NCBI RefSeq assembly: GCF_947179165.1
Contig: NC_077247.1
Span: 16,577,501-16,641,500 of the forward strand
Origin: Solanum dulcamara
Lineage: Eukaryota > Streptophyta > Magnoliopsida > Solanales > Solanaceae
Direction: 5' to 3'
Length of the DNA stretch: 64,000 nucleotides
Position 1 is the first letter of the stretch; each line of letters opens with the position of its first letter. The position numbers and the translations under genes are program-made. The notes under the pieces are model-generated. The model had not been told where the DNA came from. It did not search any database and saw only the letters and a program-made list of their open reading frames with translations. Positions 33,990-45,822 of the stretch are shown in pieces.

Positions 33990-36235
33990 TGTGATATTAG
34001 GATTAGAATCCCGAATGACCCTAACTAAGTCACTTAGCGTATCATACATGAGCATACATGAGGTTAATAATAATATAACACGAGACACCATAAATGCTAA
34101 AAAAAGTCTCCAAAAAGGAAATCTGATCACAAAGGAAAATTCAAGGATATATGTCCAAATTAAATAGAGCTCAATACTCATGATAGTCTAAAAATGCCTC
34201 TACTAGTCTATATGGGGATATAAGACAAGCCCTAGCCAACCCAGCATAAAAGGTAAAGTCATAGAAAGAAATATAAACTTATGTTGGTTAAGTCCTTAAA
34301 GCATGAGAACTTACCAATCACGTGACAAGCTCAGCAATCCAATTAAACCGCGAGCGAGAGGATGAGTGTGATGATCGTCGGACCTACATTATTATACAAC
34401 ATAGGTAAAAAATATGTGTTAGTACATGAAATGCACTAAGTATGTGATAAGCATGCATGAACAATGATAATCAGACATAGTCAATATGAACATGTGATGC
34501 ATGACTAATATGTTGAAAATATGAACAAAACTTGAAAATAATCGAAGACATTTAATAAGGTCAATACATCATAAAATGTCATTAGCATTTATAGAACATA
34601 ACATTTACATATGTGGGATATTAACCTCTGCCGACATGTAAGACTATTTGATCAATTACATAGAATTTAATGTAACTCTCATACCAAAAAGAGAGAGGCT
34701 ACTTTCCAAGGTAGACTCCTTATCATAAACATAATGTAAGATATATGTGGATCCACTAGCTACGCTATAAAGGCACCTATGGTGGAAAGTAGTTTTGGAA
34801 CTAAGGGTTGCAACTAGTGTTCCCTCATGGATCTCCACAATAAAGTTTGCTCGATGCTAAGTTAATCCCAACAGAATACATAAAAATAGTCATTACGAAA
34901 AGTGCATCAACCAATCAAATATCATGAAATACAACATAACAATAGCTCCATGAAAATCTTGAATATAACTTGAACATGTGGACACTTACCATTCTAATCA
35001 TCCAATCATTACATCTTGCATATTGTGAAAAAACCATTCACAATTCAAGATTTTATAATTGAAAATATACTTGAATCATAATACATAACTTTCATATATC
35101 ATCATAAACTTCATGAGCATAAATCCATAGTTCATACTTGAAATCCATAGAATAATGCAAGGTTCCTTGTAAAATACATTGAAAAAATGTAATTGAATTG
35201 AAATTATGCATGAATATATCGTTGAAGTTCAATAAAATCATAATTGAAGTGACGCAATGCTAATTGAACAAAACCCTAGAATTTAGGTTAAATTCATAAA
35301 TAGGAAAATTGAGAAAACCTTTGGAACTCCATGGATGGAATAATCCACTATTCATTGCCCACATACCTTGATTTCGAATCCCAAAAGAAAGATCTAAAAA
35401 ATGGAGACTTTTAAACCCAAACTCTTTCTTGGAGTAGAAGACTTGCGAGGAAACCTTGAACTCTTTGGGTGAATTTAAGAGAATGAGAAGGAATAGTGTG
35501 AATTTGAAGGATTTAGGTACTTATAGGGTTCGTAGGATACCTCAAATGACATAGTATAGGTATAGGAGATATTTAAAATGCCCTTCAGTAAAAGCTGTTG
35601 AAGTTGACCTACGACTGGGACCTACGGGTCATATGTACTGTGATAGGTCATAGGAATGGAATCATAAAATTAGTGATCTAAAATTTGAGCTACTGGAAAT
35701 TGCACTTGGTACTTACGAACAGGTTCTATGGGCCATCTACTCTTAGAGTCAAGTCGTTAACCACCCCAACACTTAGCCAAATTTCCAAATCTCAGGACCC
35801 ATCCTATGAATGAACTCTACAGTCCATCAAGGTTTTTATGGGTTGTCATACCCTCTCTTCCTACTAAATTTTCCAGATATCAGAATCCCACTTTCTGAAC
35901 ATCATCTATGGGTCCTTCCTACTGGTCGTAGGAACTCCTAGGGTTCATAGGAACCCGTTGTAAAGTGGGTTCGTTCTTAGGTAATTTTACACATCTCAGA
36001 ACCTTTTCTACAAGCCTTTTGTATGGCTTGTCGAACATTCTATGGGTCGTCAACTTGACTTATCTTAAGACCTAAGATTTTCCCAAGCGTCTGTGCCTTC
36101 TGCGACTCCTTTACACGCATCGTAGGACTTCCTATGGGTCATATATAGGCTCATACAAGTCTGCACCATATCAATTTTCTGCACTTTTCTTCAAAATTTC
36201 TTTTGTTTGGCTTTCCAACTTCATGGATTTTATCA
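33990..36235 (-). repeat. LTR E (3' LTR of the fragment at 36236-38196)
   Basis: The minus strand starts TGATAAAATCCATGAAGTTG at 36235, just after a polypurine tract, and ends near 33990. About 2246 bp, nearly the length of LTR D (45823-48064). Positions 34980-36235 align with 38197-39429, and 33990-34320 resemble 40957-41310. A TATA-like CTATAAGTA lies on the minus strand at 35518-35526. The inner end is approximate. Confidence 0.78.
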
Positions 36236-36250
36236 TATCTCCCCCTTAGG
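36236..36250 (-). other. Polypurine tract of fragment E
   Basis: Minus strand reads CCTAAGGGGGAGATA immediately before the LTR start at 36235. It fixes LTR 33990-36235 as the 3' LTR of the coding remnant above it. Confidence 0.75.
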
Positions 36251-38196
36251 AACATTTATTCTCAAATGGGAATCAAGCTAGATTGAATATAGTTGCAAAA
36301 AGATTCATAGAATCCCAATATGAATTCAAAACACATCAAAATGAATAAAACTAAGGAATATTTAATCTCAAGCTAAAATGTGACTTTAAGACTCATTTAG
36401 TGAACATCCATGCATATGAAAAATGGGAATGACTAAAATGCATGAATTTGAAGGAGTGAATCATGAAAGAACTCAATACCCAAACTTAGAATGGAAGGAA
36501 AAAGATGCAGATATTGTGACATAATATCGGCTTTGGCCTCCTACGAGTACCTTCCATTTCTTGGTTCCTCCACAAGACCTTAACTGAAGCCACCTACATG
36601 TTCCTCAATCTTCTAACTTGTTGGTCTAGAATTTTAACCGGAATCTCCTCATAGGATAAACTCTCCCTCACACCAATGATGTCCAAGGACACAATAGAGA
36701 TAGGATCACTTACACACTTCTTTAATAATGAAACATGAAACATTGGATGCACCGATGCCAAGTCTGAAGGCAAATCCAACCCATATGCCACCTTGACAAG
36801 CTTCTTCAATATCTGATATGGGCCTATATCTTAGGGACTAAGCTTCCCCTTCTATGAAAAGTGCATCACACCCTTCATGGGGTGAGATTTTAAAGTAAAC
36901 CCAATCATACACCTAGAATTTAAGTTCCCTTGTTCTTACATATGAATAGGTCTTTCTCTAATGAGTCTAACCTTCTCCATGGTCTCTGCACCAACTCGGG
37001 TCCTATCAAGGCAACTTCACCAACTTCAAAACAACCAATAGGATGCATATCCTACAATATAAGGCCTTAAAGGGAGCTATTTGGATGCTAGAATAGTAAC
37101 TATTGTTATAGGCAAACTTAATCAATGGTAAGTGATTATCCTAATTACCCTTGAATTCAATGACACAATCTCTCAACATGTCTTCCAAGGTATGAATAGT
37201 ATGCTCGGCTTGTCCATTAGTCTAAGGATGAAAAGTTGTGCTCAACTTAACTTGAGTACTAATATCCTTTTGGAAAAACCTCTAACACTGAAATGTGAAT
37301 TGAGTACCTTGATCCAAAATAATAGATAATGGAACACCATGAAGCTTAACTAACTCATTAATTTAAAGCCTAGCATAACCCTCAGTGCAATAGGAAGTCT
37401 TACTGGGAAGGAAATATGTCGATTTAGTCATTCGGTCAATGACAACCCAAATCGAATCATGTTGCCTACGAGTACGAGGCAATCTTGTAATTAAGTATAT
37501 ATTCAATCCCTCCCACTTCCAAGTAGGAATCTCAATGGCTTGAGCTAAACCTCCCATTTTTTGATGCTCAACCTTCATTTGTTGATAATTCAGACACTTA
37601 GCCACAAACTCTGCAATATCCCTTTTTATGTCATTCTACCAAAACATATCCCTCAATTCTCGATAAAGGTAGATGGAGCCCCAGATAAATAGAATAACGT
37701 GAACTATGAGCTTATGAAAATATCATCTTCCTTAAGCCATAAATATTGGGAACACACAATCGACCTTGATATCAAAGCAGACCATCTACCCTTTGGGAGA
37801 AAACCTAAATGGCTTTTTCGACAACCGCTTTATTCAACTCAACCAAAATGGGATCATTATCTTGTTTTTCCTTCAAATCCACCACAAGAGATAATTCAGA
37901 ACCATTTTGTACAACACCACCACCATCCTTCAATCAACCAAGTGAACACCTAAATGAGCTAATCTATGCACATCACAAACTAAATCCTTCTTTTCATCCT
38001 CAATACGGGAAACACTATTCATGGACAACTTACTAAGACCATCAACAACCATATTTGGTTTACTAGGATCATACAAAACCCTCATATCATAATCCTTCAA
38101 CATTTCAAGTCATCTCTTTTGTTGAAGGTTTAAGTCCTTCTAATTGAACACATATTTCAAACTCTTATGGTCGGTGAATACATAAACATGGACACT
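36251..38196 (-). pseudogene. RNase H end, integrase and chromodomain-like end, fragment E
   Basis: Minus-strand order from 38196 down: the RNase H FTDHKSLKYVF motif, linker with PSKPNMVVDGLSKLS-like wording near 38040, the zinc domain near 37560-37760, and integrase core start at 37363-37605 (MAKCLNYQQMKVEHQKMGGL, DSIWVVIDRMTKSTYFLPSK). The C-terminal region at 36594-36809 reads GLDLPSDLASVHPMFHVSLL, then ESLSYEEIPVKILDQQVRRL. The tail near 36545-36590 reads KVLWRNQEMEG. The upstream pol is absent because an LTR piece is joined directly at 38197. Confidence 0.84.
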
Positions 38197-39429
38197 TACC
38201 TTTCTAAGCATCCAAGTCATAACATCTTGCATATTGTGAGAAAAACATTCACAATTAATAATTTTATACTTGAAAACATAATTGAATCATAATATATAAC
38301 TTTAATAAATCATCATAAACTTCATGATCATAAATCCATAGTTCATACTTGAAATCCATAGCATAATGCATGTGTCCTCTTAAAATATGTTGAAAACATG
38401 TAATTGAATTGAAATTATGTATGAATATATTATTGAAGTTTAATAAAATTATAATTGAAGTGACCAAATGCAAATTGATCAAAACCCTAGAATTTAGGAG
38501 AAATTCATAAAAAGGGAATTGAGAAAACCTTCGGGACTCCATGAATAAAAAAACCATGGATGAATTCCTACATAACCTGATATTTGAAAACCAAAAGCAA
38601 GCTCTAAATAAAGGAGAATTGACTTGATCTTGAAACCCTAACTCTTTCTTGGAGAATAATTTACAAAAAAAACCTTGAACTCTTTGGGTGAATTTGAGAG
38701 AATGAGAGTGAATAGTGAGAATTTGAATGATTTAGGTACTTATAGGGTTTGTAGGATACCCCAAATGACATAGTATATATGTAGCAGAGATAAGAAATGT
38801 CTAAAATTCTGTTCATTAAGAGTTGTAAAAGTGGACCTACAACTGGGACCTACATGACATAGTTCCTGTGATGGGTCGTAGGAACGGAGTCGTACGATCA
38901 GTACTCCGAAAGTTGAGCTACTGCAAATTGTACTTGGGACTTACGAATAGGTTCTACAGGTCATCTAATTTGTTATGGGTCGTAGAATCAAGTTGTCAAC
39001 CAACTTAACACTTAGCCAAATTTACCAATCTTGAGACCCATCCTACGAATGGAATTTATAGGTCATCATACCATCTCGTCCTTCTAACTTTTCCAAACTC
39101 AGAATCCCACTTTTTGAACCTCATTTATGGGTTGTACGAAATCCTATAATTCGTAGGAACCCCTCACAGAGTGGGTTCATACTTAGAAAATTTAACACAT
39201 CTCAGACCATTTTCTATGAGCCTTTCATATAGCTCATCAAACCATTTAAAGGTTGTCAACTTGACTTATCTCAGAACCAAAGATTTTCCCAATTATCTGT
39301 CTTTCTACGACGGCCTTCCCTCGACTCTTAGGGCTTCCTACCGGTCTTAGATAGCCTCGTAAGATCAGTCTTATGCACTTTTCTGTAATATTTTCTTTTG
39401 TTTGGCCTTTCAACTTCTTGTGTCTTACA
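38197..39429 (-). repeat. Partial LTR, outer half, family E
   Basis: The minus strand starts TGTAAGACACAAGAAGTTGA at 39429 and aligns with 34980-36235 (shared GGACACTTACC, ACATCTTGCATATTGTGA and CTCTTTGGGTGAATTTGAGA-like words). It stops at 38197, where the sequence passes directly into RNase H coding. A TATA-like CTATAAGTA on the minus strand lies at about 38740-38750. Confidence 0.82.
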
Positions 39430-40740
39430 GATTATAAGACTAACATCAAATTTCATAACAAGTTAAAGGTTCACAAAAGAAAGATTTTATTTTGAATTTA
39501 ACAAAGCATAAATATCAGAATGAAAAACTCATAACATACCAGTGAACACATCGAGAGAATCCTCCCACTCCAGTTAAATTTTAAGAGCATAAAATTTGTT
39601 CTAGAGTTGACCACCACATGAACCTGATGAAGTACCTTTCTCAATCGGACGATCGGAAGTATTAGTCCTTCTATTAGTACAACCATCTCCATCTCCACCA
39701 ACACATGAGGGGAAGCCTCTTACCCTACGACCATTCTTGCCGCCATAATAACAACCATCAGAACCAACCAAATAATCTACTCGATGGTTCTTCCCATACT
39801 TTGTACATACAGGGATAGTCTGATCACTCAGAGCACTCCTTTTAGACTTAGTGTTAGAAACTCTGTCCTTATTGAACTTTTCCAAAACCCTAGAAGAATT
39901 CTGTCTGAAGAACATTTGGCAAAACTGAGAAAAACCACTATTACCGAACCTCACATATGAAAAATCACCACCATCGATCCGTGCCCTCTTTGACTCTCTA
40001 GCCTTCTCTTTTAGCTTCTTCTCAATAATTTTCTCAGCGTGAGTCATCCACCCTGAGATATCTATCTCCTTGATGTACATGGAGGTTCTACCTTTGAGTA
40101 CCATATCTAAGACACCCAAAACAAATTTGCTCATGCAAGCTCTAGAATTAGCAACCATGAACAAAGCATATTTGGAGAATTGTGTGAACTTCAAGGCATA
40201 CTATCTCACATTCATTTTACCTTTCTTAAGATTAATGAACTCTTAAATTTTGGCCTCCCTTAACTCAAGGGGAAAGAAATGGTCAAGACATGTTTCTTTG
40301 AACTCCTTCCAATCTAAGGGTTTGACATCCCTAGAACTTTTATCCATCCATTGATAAAACCAAATTCAGGCTACTCCTTTCAATTGATATGTGGCTAAGT
40401 CCACCTTCTCCACCAAAATAACTCCTTTGATGTCAACGATCTTGTGAAAACCCTCTATGAACTCTTGTAGATTCTTATCCACCTGTGAACCATGGAACTC
40501 TAAAAGGTTCATCCATGTGAATTCACAAACTCTAGTATCCACTATACCAATATTTATGTTTACAGGAGAAACAACCTCGCGGTTGGCTTTTTGCCACCAT
40601 AGCTTGGCAAGTACTTGGAAAGCTTCTCTAAATTTGGCATGAGAAATGCTTGGACAAATGGTCATTAGGAACTTGTGGAGCTTATTTCTCCGCATCAACA
40701 TTTGCATTAGCATTCTTTCTTATGTATGATCTTCATGGAT
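39430..40740 (-). pseudogene. gag of the element at 39430-40960
   Basis: Minus strand. 40366-40713 and 39601-40194 hold the capsid. Readable blocks include VNINIGIVDTRVCEFTWMNL, LLEFHGSQVDKNLQEFIEGF, MKFTQFSKYALFMVANSRA, and MSKFVLGVLDMVLKG followed by MYIKEIDISGWMTHAEKI. The 40200-40366 gap is shifted. The zinc-knuckle region near 39740-39810 reads VCTKYGKNHRVDYLV, with the Cys ligands partly lost. Gag ends at about 39500, and protease and pol are missing; the LTR at 39429 follows within 100 bases. Confidence 0.83.
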
Positions 40741-40940
40741 GTATTATTCTGTAACGCAAAGAAAAAGAGTTAGAAGGAAAATTTAGAGAGTTCAACTCTA
40801 TCGCACAATGTAAGAATGATGAAAGAAGTGAAGTTTCCTTAATGCCTCATAGCCTCTTATTCATAAATGTGGCGCTTCACACCCATGAACAAAGCTCTAC
40901 TCAGCATGGCATGCCAGACATCCCAGGATACTTGAACCTT

Positions 40941-40955
40941 ATGCTCTGACATCAA
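40941..40955 (-). other. Primer-binding site, decayed tRNA-Met type
   Basis: Minus strand reads TTGATGTCAGAGCAT between gag and the LTR. Compared with TGGTATCAGAGC it differs at two or three of twelve positions. It marks the 3' end of the LTR above. Confidence 0.72.
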
Positions 40956-40956
40956 G

Positions 40957-41304
40957 TTTTTCATGACCCAAAAGTAGACTCTAGATATGGCACGACGTCT
41001 AGGATCCTAAGAGATCCTAGAAAAGCCTCTTAGCATACATAGCATGTCATTCATAGCATGAAATTGAAAGGAAACCTTAAATATAGAAGATAGTCTCAAA
41101 AATAGAAATCTAGATAAAAGAGAAACCCCAACATAATAGTAAAAATGAATAAAAACATACTCGTCTAGTTTGACAATGCCTCTACTAATATAGACAGGGG
41201 CGTAGAAAAAAACCATAGCTCACCCAAAATATAAGAAAGTGAATCAGTCTGAACATAAACAAATGACATAATAGTTATGCCCTCTAATCATAAGGACTCA
41301 CCAA
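40957..41304 (-). repeat. LTR end next to gag, family E
   Basis: It sits directly upstream, in sense, of the primer site. It resembles 33990-34320: CATACATAGCATG/CATACATGAGG, GCCTCTACTA-TATA-A-GGGG and the following GGACTCACC/GAACTTACC block. Above 41305 similarity to LTR E ends and a tandem array takes over, so the rest of this LTR has been replaced or expanded. Confidence 0.68.
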
Positions 41305-42655
41305 AGCTAACAACTCTAAGTCTTGCCTCTAAAGAAAGAGTTATAGAATATCTCATAAGTTAGACATAGTAAAACAGTGTAAACTATTGCACATGAGGCA
41401 TGTATTATTTTTTTTTTAACTCTTGAGCTATCTTCCACCTCTAAGACAAAAGTTATTGTGTTCCCTGTAAGTTAGACTTAGTAAAAATAGTATAAAATAT
41501 TGTCCAAGAGGCGCCACTTGTTCTTTGAGATCCTTAGGCTAAATATTGCTTATAAGGCAAGAGTGATAGCACCTAATAAACTAATACATAATGTGGTAGT
41601 GTCAAGTATTGCTCATGAAAGTTAACTTGATGTTTGAAAGTCCTCTGACTAACAAGTGTTACCTCTTGGACAATAGTTATAGAGTATCTCATAAATTAAA
41701 ACACAGTGTGATATTGTAAAGTCTTGCCCATTAGGCTACACTAACTTGTTGTTTAAAAGTCCATTGGTTAACAAGAGTTATAGAGCATATGATAAATCAG
41801 GACACAATGTAGAAGTGTTAAGTCTTACCCATGGTGCGTAACTTGTGAAGTTTTTGGTCAAATTATTGACTCTAATACAAGTGTGATAGAGCATCTAATA
41901 AGTTAATATGAAATGTGGTAGTATCTAGTCTTGCCCATTAGATTGAACTTGTTGTTTTGAAAGTCCTCGGACTATCAAGTCTTACCTCTAGGGCAATAGA
42001 TATAAAGTATCTCATAAATCAAAACACAAAAACATATTGTCAAGTCTTACAAATGGGGCTTATTTAACTTGTTGTTTAAATTCCTTGGGCTAAGAGGCAA
42101 GAGTTATAGAGGATATGATAAATCAAGACACAAGGTAGTAGTGTCAAGCCTTGTCCATGGTGCATAACTTGTAAAGTTTTTTTGGTCTAATTCTTGCCTC
42201 TAAGACAAGAGTTATAGAGCATCTAACAAACCAATACATAATGTGGTGGTGCCAAGTCTTGCCCATGGGACTTAACTTGTTGTTTAGTAGTCCTTGGACT
42301 AAAAAGTCTTACCTCTACAACCATAGTTATAAACTATCTCATCAATCAAAACACAACGTGATATTGTCAAGTCTTGCTCATGGGGATTAAATTGTTGTTT
42401 GGAAGGCCTTGGGTTAAGAGGCAAGAGTTACAAAGCATATGATAAATCAAGGCACAATGTAGTAGTGTCAAGTCTTGCCCATGGAGCCTGACTCGTGAAT
42501 TTATTGGTCTAAGTCTTGCCTCTAAGAAAAGAGTTATAGAACATTTCATAAATCAAAACACAAAAGACTGTATTACCCATGGGACGTAACTTGTTTTTAG
42601 AAAGTTGGGTTAAGTATTACCTCTAAAGACAGAGTTATAAGAGTATTTAGTGAAA
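41305..42655. repeat. Higher-order tandem repeat, ~323-bp trimer
   Basis: Monomers of about 97-120 bp all contain an AACTTGTT-like start, a CAAGAGTTATAGAG-like middle and end GTCAAGTCTTGCCCATG-like. Three types alternate: A starts at 41624, 41946, 42274, 42588; B at 41743, 42066, 42389; C at 41840, 42166, 42490. Same-type spacing is 314-328 bp. Less regular monomers extend left to about 41305. No coding. The trimer order A-B-C is kept for three full rounds. Confidence 0.88.
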
Positions 42656-43468
42656 TTCCAAACCATATATAATTTAAAATAGTAAATATGAAAAAAATTA
42701 TCTTGAATCTTGGCACTTGAATATAGGGATCTTTCATTTAAAAGATGTACAAAATGTATAAAATAAATAATTTTTTAGTTCTATGATTAAAAAAATGAAA
42801 AGAAAAAAAATAAAGATAAGGAAAAAAAAAGAAAAACATAGAAGGAAAAAAACATAAGAAAAAAAGAAAGAAGGAAGTAAAAGAAAAAAAATACGTAAGA
42901 AAAAATGACAGAAAAAAAAACGTAAGAAAAAGACTTGAAAGAAAAAAAAAGAGAAAAGAAAAAATATATATAATGTTTTTAGTTCCATTTAGTTATCAAA
43001 ATACAAATTTTCATTAATATTTTTAGGTTTGGGGGACAAAGAATTTTTATTAAGTGAATGGAGACTATTTTTGTAAGACTTTTCCTATAGGGAACGAATT
43101 ATCAAGACCAACCTTATGAAAATCGTTTGTGAACTTAACCCGGTATTAGCACATTCCAATTTGATCTAGTTGAAAAATCTAAAATACCCTTAATTCATGA
43201 GAAATTGACTTTAAGCATACATATTGATACCACATGTATACTCACTCTCTTATAATAGTAGAAAAATTAAAAATAAAGTCCTAAAATATTGTAGGTCAAA
43301 TTTTTGAGCATTTTCAACTTTTTTTTTTTGGTTAAAGAGTACTTTTTGGGTTATAAAATATTAGTTTTGGAGTTAAATTCTATTTTTTTTACTTGGAATT
43401 GTTCAGAACTCTTTTTCTACTTTGAGTTGTTAGGATATCTCCTCCTAATTTTAGTTACAAATCAATAT
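42656..43468. other. Low-complexity and unassigned sequence
   Basis: Contains the purine tract listed separately. The remainder (42970-43468) is AT-rich, with no domain, LTR end or repeat I can support. Confidence 0.5.
42785..42965. repeat. Purine-rich A/G tract
   Basis: About 180 bases almost entirely A and G on the plus strand, mostly AAAAAAGAAA-like words with GGAAG and GTAAGA islands. The reverse strand reads as a Phe-rich open stretch, an artefact of composition. It could form unusual structure, but nothing indicates function. Confidence 0.8.
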
Positions 43469-43655
43469 TGGTGCTGGAATCAAAATTTTCACTAAGGTGG
43501 CACATAATATGAAGAAGCACGCATACAAAGAAATTGAAGGGAGTTCAACATCCATTACATATACATACAAAATAATTTTAACTATATATAAATAATGTAA
43601 TTTATCGTCAAAGAAGATTCAGATGAACCCCTGGCCCTTACTAGCTCCGCCTGTG
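43469..43655. mobile_element. hAT-like MITE remnant
   Basis: A 187-bp element flanked by ATCAATAT (43461-43468) and ATCAACAT (43656-43663), an 8-bp duplication with one mismatch. The right end ...CTAGCTCCGCCTGTG is the inverted end of a short element type I know from Solanaceae; the left end TGGTGCTGGAATC is its decayed partner. An 8-bp duplication is characteristic of hAT transposons. No coding. Confidence 0.65.
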
Positions 43656-43784
43656 ATCAACATGTATCCAAAGTGGAAACAAAAGCTAATTCTTCAACAT
43701 ATAATATTTCCTATAATACTATTGTTGTTTTATTTTTTTTTATTTTTTCACTCATCAATATATTTATTATCGTTATAAAATTTT

Positions 43785-44509
43785 GGAAAAAGGGTCAAAA
43801 ATGTCGTTAAACTATTTGAAATGAACAAAAATACCCTCCGTTAATAGTTTGGTCCAAAAATTCCCTTTCCGTCAATACTTTGATCTAGAAATACCTTTTA
43901 TTGTTATTTAATGAGTCAAAAAGCCCATATTGTTACAGAATGGGTCAAAAATGCCATTTTCCGCATAAATATATTTTTTTAACTAAAAAACCAAATCTTG
44001 TTCCTTATAAAAATATTACTTTAAAGAAACTCTATTCTTATTTTCTTTATTTTTAAACCACTTTAAGTAATGAAAATGTATGAAATTATTTTATTCTTCG
44101 TAATCTCAATTTATCAATTAAAAAAGAATAATTTCATGCACTCTAAGTTTTAACGGATAATATATGTCATATATATAAGATCATAATAAATCAATCATTA
44201 TTTTTTATTTAAATAACGATTAAAAATAATTATAATAAAATAAGAAATATTTTTAAATTTTAATTTTTTTTTCTAATAGAAGTAGAATAAATATTTGCTA
44301 ATAAAAAAATATTATTAGGAAAAAAAATGTGTTAAAAAAGAAAATAAATAATATATTTATTTGAAAAGGGCATTTTTGACTCATTAAATAATAATAAAGA
44401 CATTTCTGAACTAAAGTATTGACGGCAAAATTATTTTTGGATCAAACTATAAATGGAGAGCATTTTTGTTCATTCTACATAGTTTAAGTGCATTTTTTAT
44501 CCTTTTCCC
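43785..44509. mobile_element. Mutator-like MITE with long inverted ends
   Basis: A 725-bp element. The left end (GGAAAAAGGGTCAAAAATGT, then CGTTAAACTATTTGAAATGA) pairs with the right end read in reverse complement (GGGAAAAGGATAAAAAATGC, then ACTTAAACTATGTAGAATGA). Inverted ends continue for well over 150 bp, including TTTGGTCC/TTTGATCC and the GTCAATACTTTGA block. Flanks TAAAATTTT (43776-43784) and TAAAATTAT (44510-44518) make a 9-bp duplication with one mismatch, diagnostic of Mutator-like elements. No transposase inside. Confidence 0.88.
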
Positions 44510-45269
44510 TAAAATTATTGATTGTTCCATATTCTTATGCAGTTGAAGGGAGATTTATGTGGACCTTGTCAATGAGACTTTGTACCGATTAAGGGTAGAT
44601 TTTAACGCATGTTCTTTTCGAAATTTTATTTCTCATTCGTATTGGTATTATTTATGTTATGAAGGTGTTATTATATATTTGTCCATAATATATTTAAGTT
44701 TGTACTTCTTTTATCAGAATCATACGTTTATATATATATATATATATATAACACTCTATTGTACGAAAGTGTAAATTGTTTTATAATCATAATTTAGAAG
44801 AGATATCCATTAATTCAAATATAGTTATGATCTATAAGAATAATAGTAAACATATTATAATGTCAAACTATATTAAAGGTTGAACTATATTTTTCGCAAT
44901 ATTATATTTCACATGGACAAATATGTTGCACTTTAAAGAAAATTATCAATATCGACAACAAAAAATTTACTGTGATAAAATAGCCAAAGCGACGAAAAAA
45001 AATATAAACCTAACAAATCATTTATAAAAAAAATTAAAGTGAAATACAACCGACATGAACATGTTTGAGATGAATATTTATTTATTTCATTTAAATAGAT
45101 ATAACATTTATTTTATCGTCAAGCGTAATTTTTTAATAATTTTGTTTTTATATATTATTTTATTAATTAACACATGATGAACGTGCAAAATATATACACT
45201 AAACTAGTTTATAAATAAAAGAGAAATCTTTTACTGGTAAAAAGTTACATGCATAAGTTGTTTAGGGCT
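44510..45269. other. AT-rich stretch, nothing recognised
   Basis: Apart from an AT dinucleotide run at 44729-44751, no domain, RNA gene or repeat end is visible. Confidence 0.5.
44729..44751. repeat. TA microsatellite
   Basis: About eleven TA units in an AT-rich context. Confidence 0.9.
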
Positions 45270-45289
45270 ATATAAGACCATCGCCAATC

Positions 45290-45460
45290 CACTTCTATTT
45301 TACTCTTTTTTCTCTATATTTGGAGAGTAAAATGGAGAATTGGCATTCCAACCACCATCTATTTTACTCTCTACACTCCAAATATAGAGAGTTGAATAGT
45401 AGTTCTCCAAATTTGGAGAACTACTATTCACACTCTCTGTTTTACTTTTTTAAATACTTT
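45290..45460. repeat. Inverted-repeat cluster with perfect 38-bp palindrome
   Basis: Positions 45393-45430 are a perfect 38-bp palindrome centred on CCAAATTTGG. Around it lie CTCTATATTTGGAGAG (about 45312-45327) and its inverted form CTCCAAATATAGAGAG (about 45376-45391), and two TATTTTACTCT copies. The sequence looks like a small foldback or MITE-type DNA element, but ends and target duplication could not be set. Confidence 0.75.
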
Positions 45461-45654
45461 TCATTATTATATTACCTTTCTACTTTTTATTATACAATAT
45501 TTGTAATTAATATATTATAAATCATATAATGCCATTAATTAAATATGTAATTTCGTAATTCTTTTTTAATGTAATACAATATTTTAACAAATATATTATT
45601 TAATATATACTACTATCATTCTGATTAATAATATTTTTTGTCACAAAACTACCG

Positions 45655-45747
45655 TCAAATATTTCAAATATATTATTTTTAATTTTCATCAAATATTTCA
45701 AATATATTATTTTTAATTTTCATCAAATATTTCAAATATATTATTCG
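45655..45747. repeat. 34-bp tandem repeat, about 2.7 copies
   Basis: Units start at 45655, 45689 and 45723 with TCAAATATTTCAAATATATT, and the first two end TTTTTAATTTTCA. There are no spacers of differing sequence, so it is not a CRISPR array. Confidence 0.9.
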
Positions 45748-45822
45748 ATATGATTGGATTATGCCGAACATGATATAACATTACGAAAAATTAAAAATCA
45801 AAATTACTAACTTGATATTTTT

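Noticed and set aside
42734..42988. Phe-rich open frame on the minus strand
   Set aside because: It is the complement of a purine tract; the membrane-like composition is an artefact.
45655..45747. Regular 34-bp repeats as a possible CRISPR array
   Set aside because: Units abut with no unique spacers, only 2.7 copies, in plant DNA.
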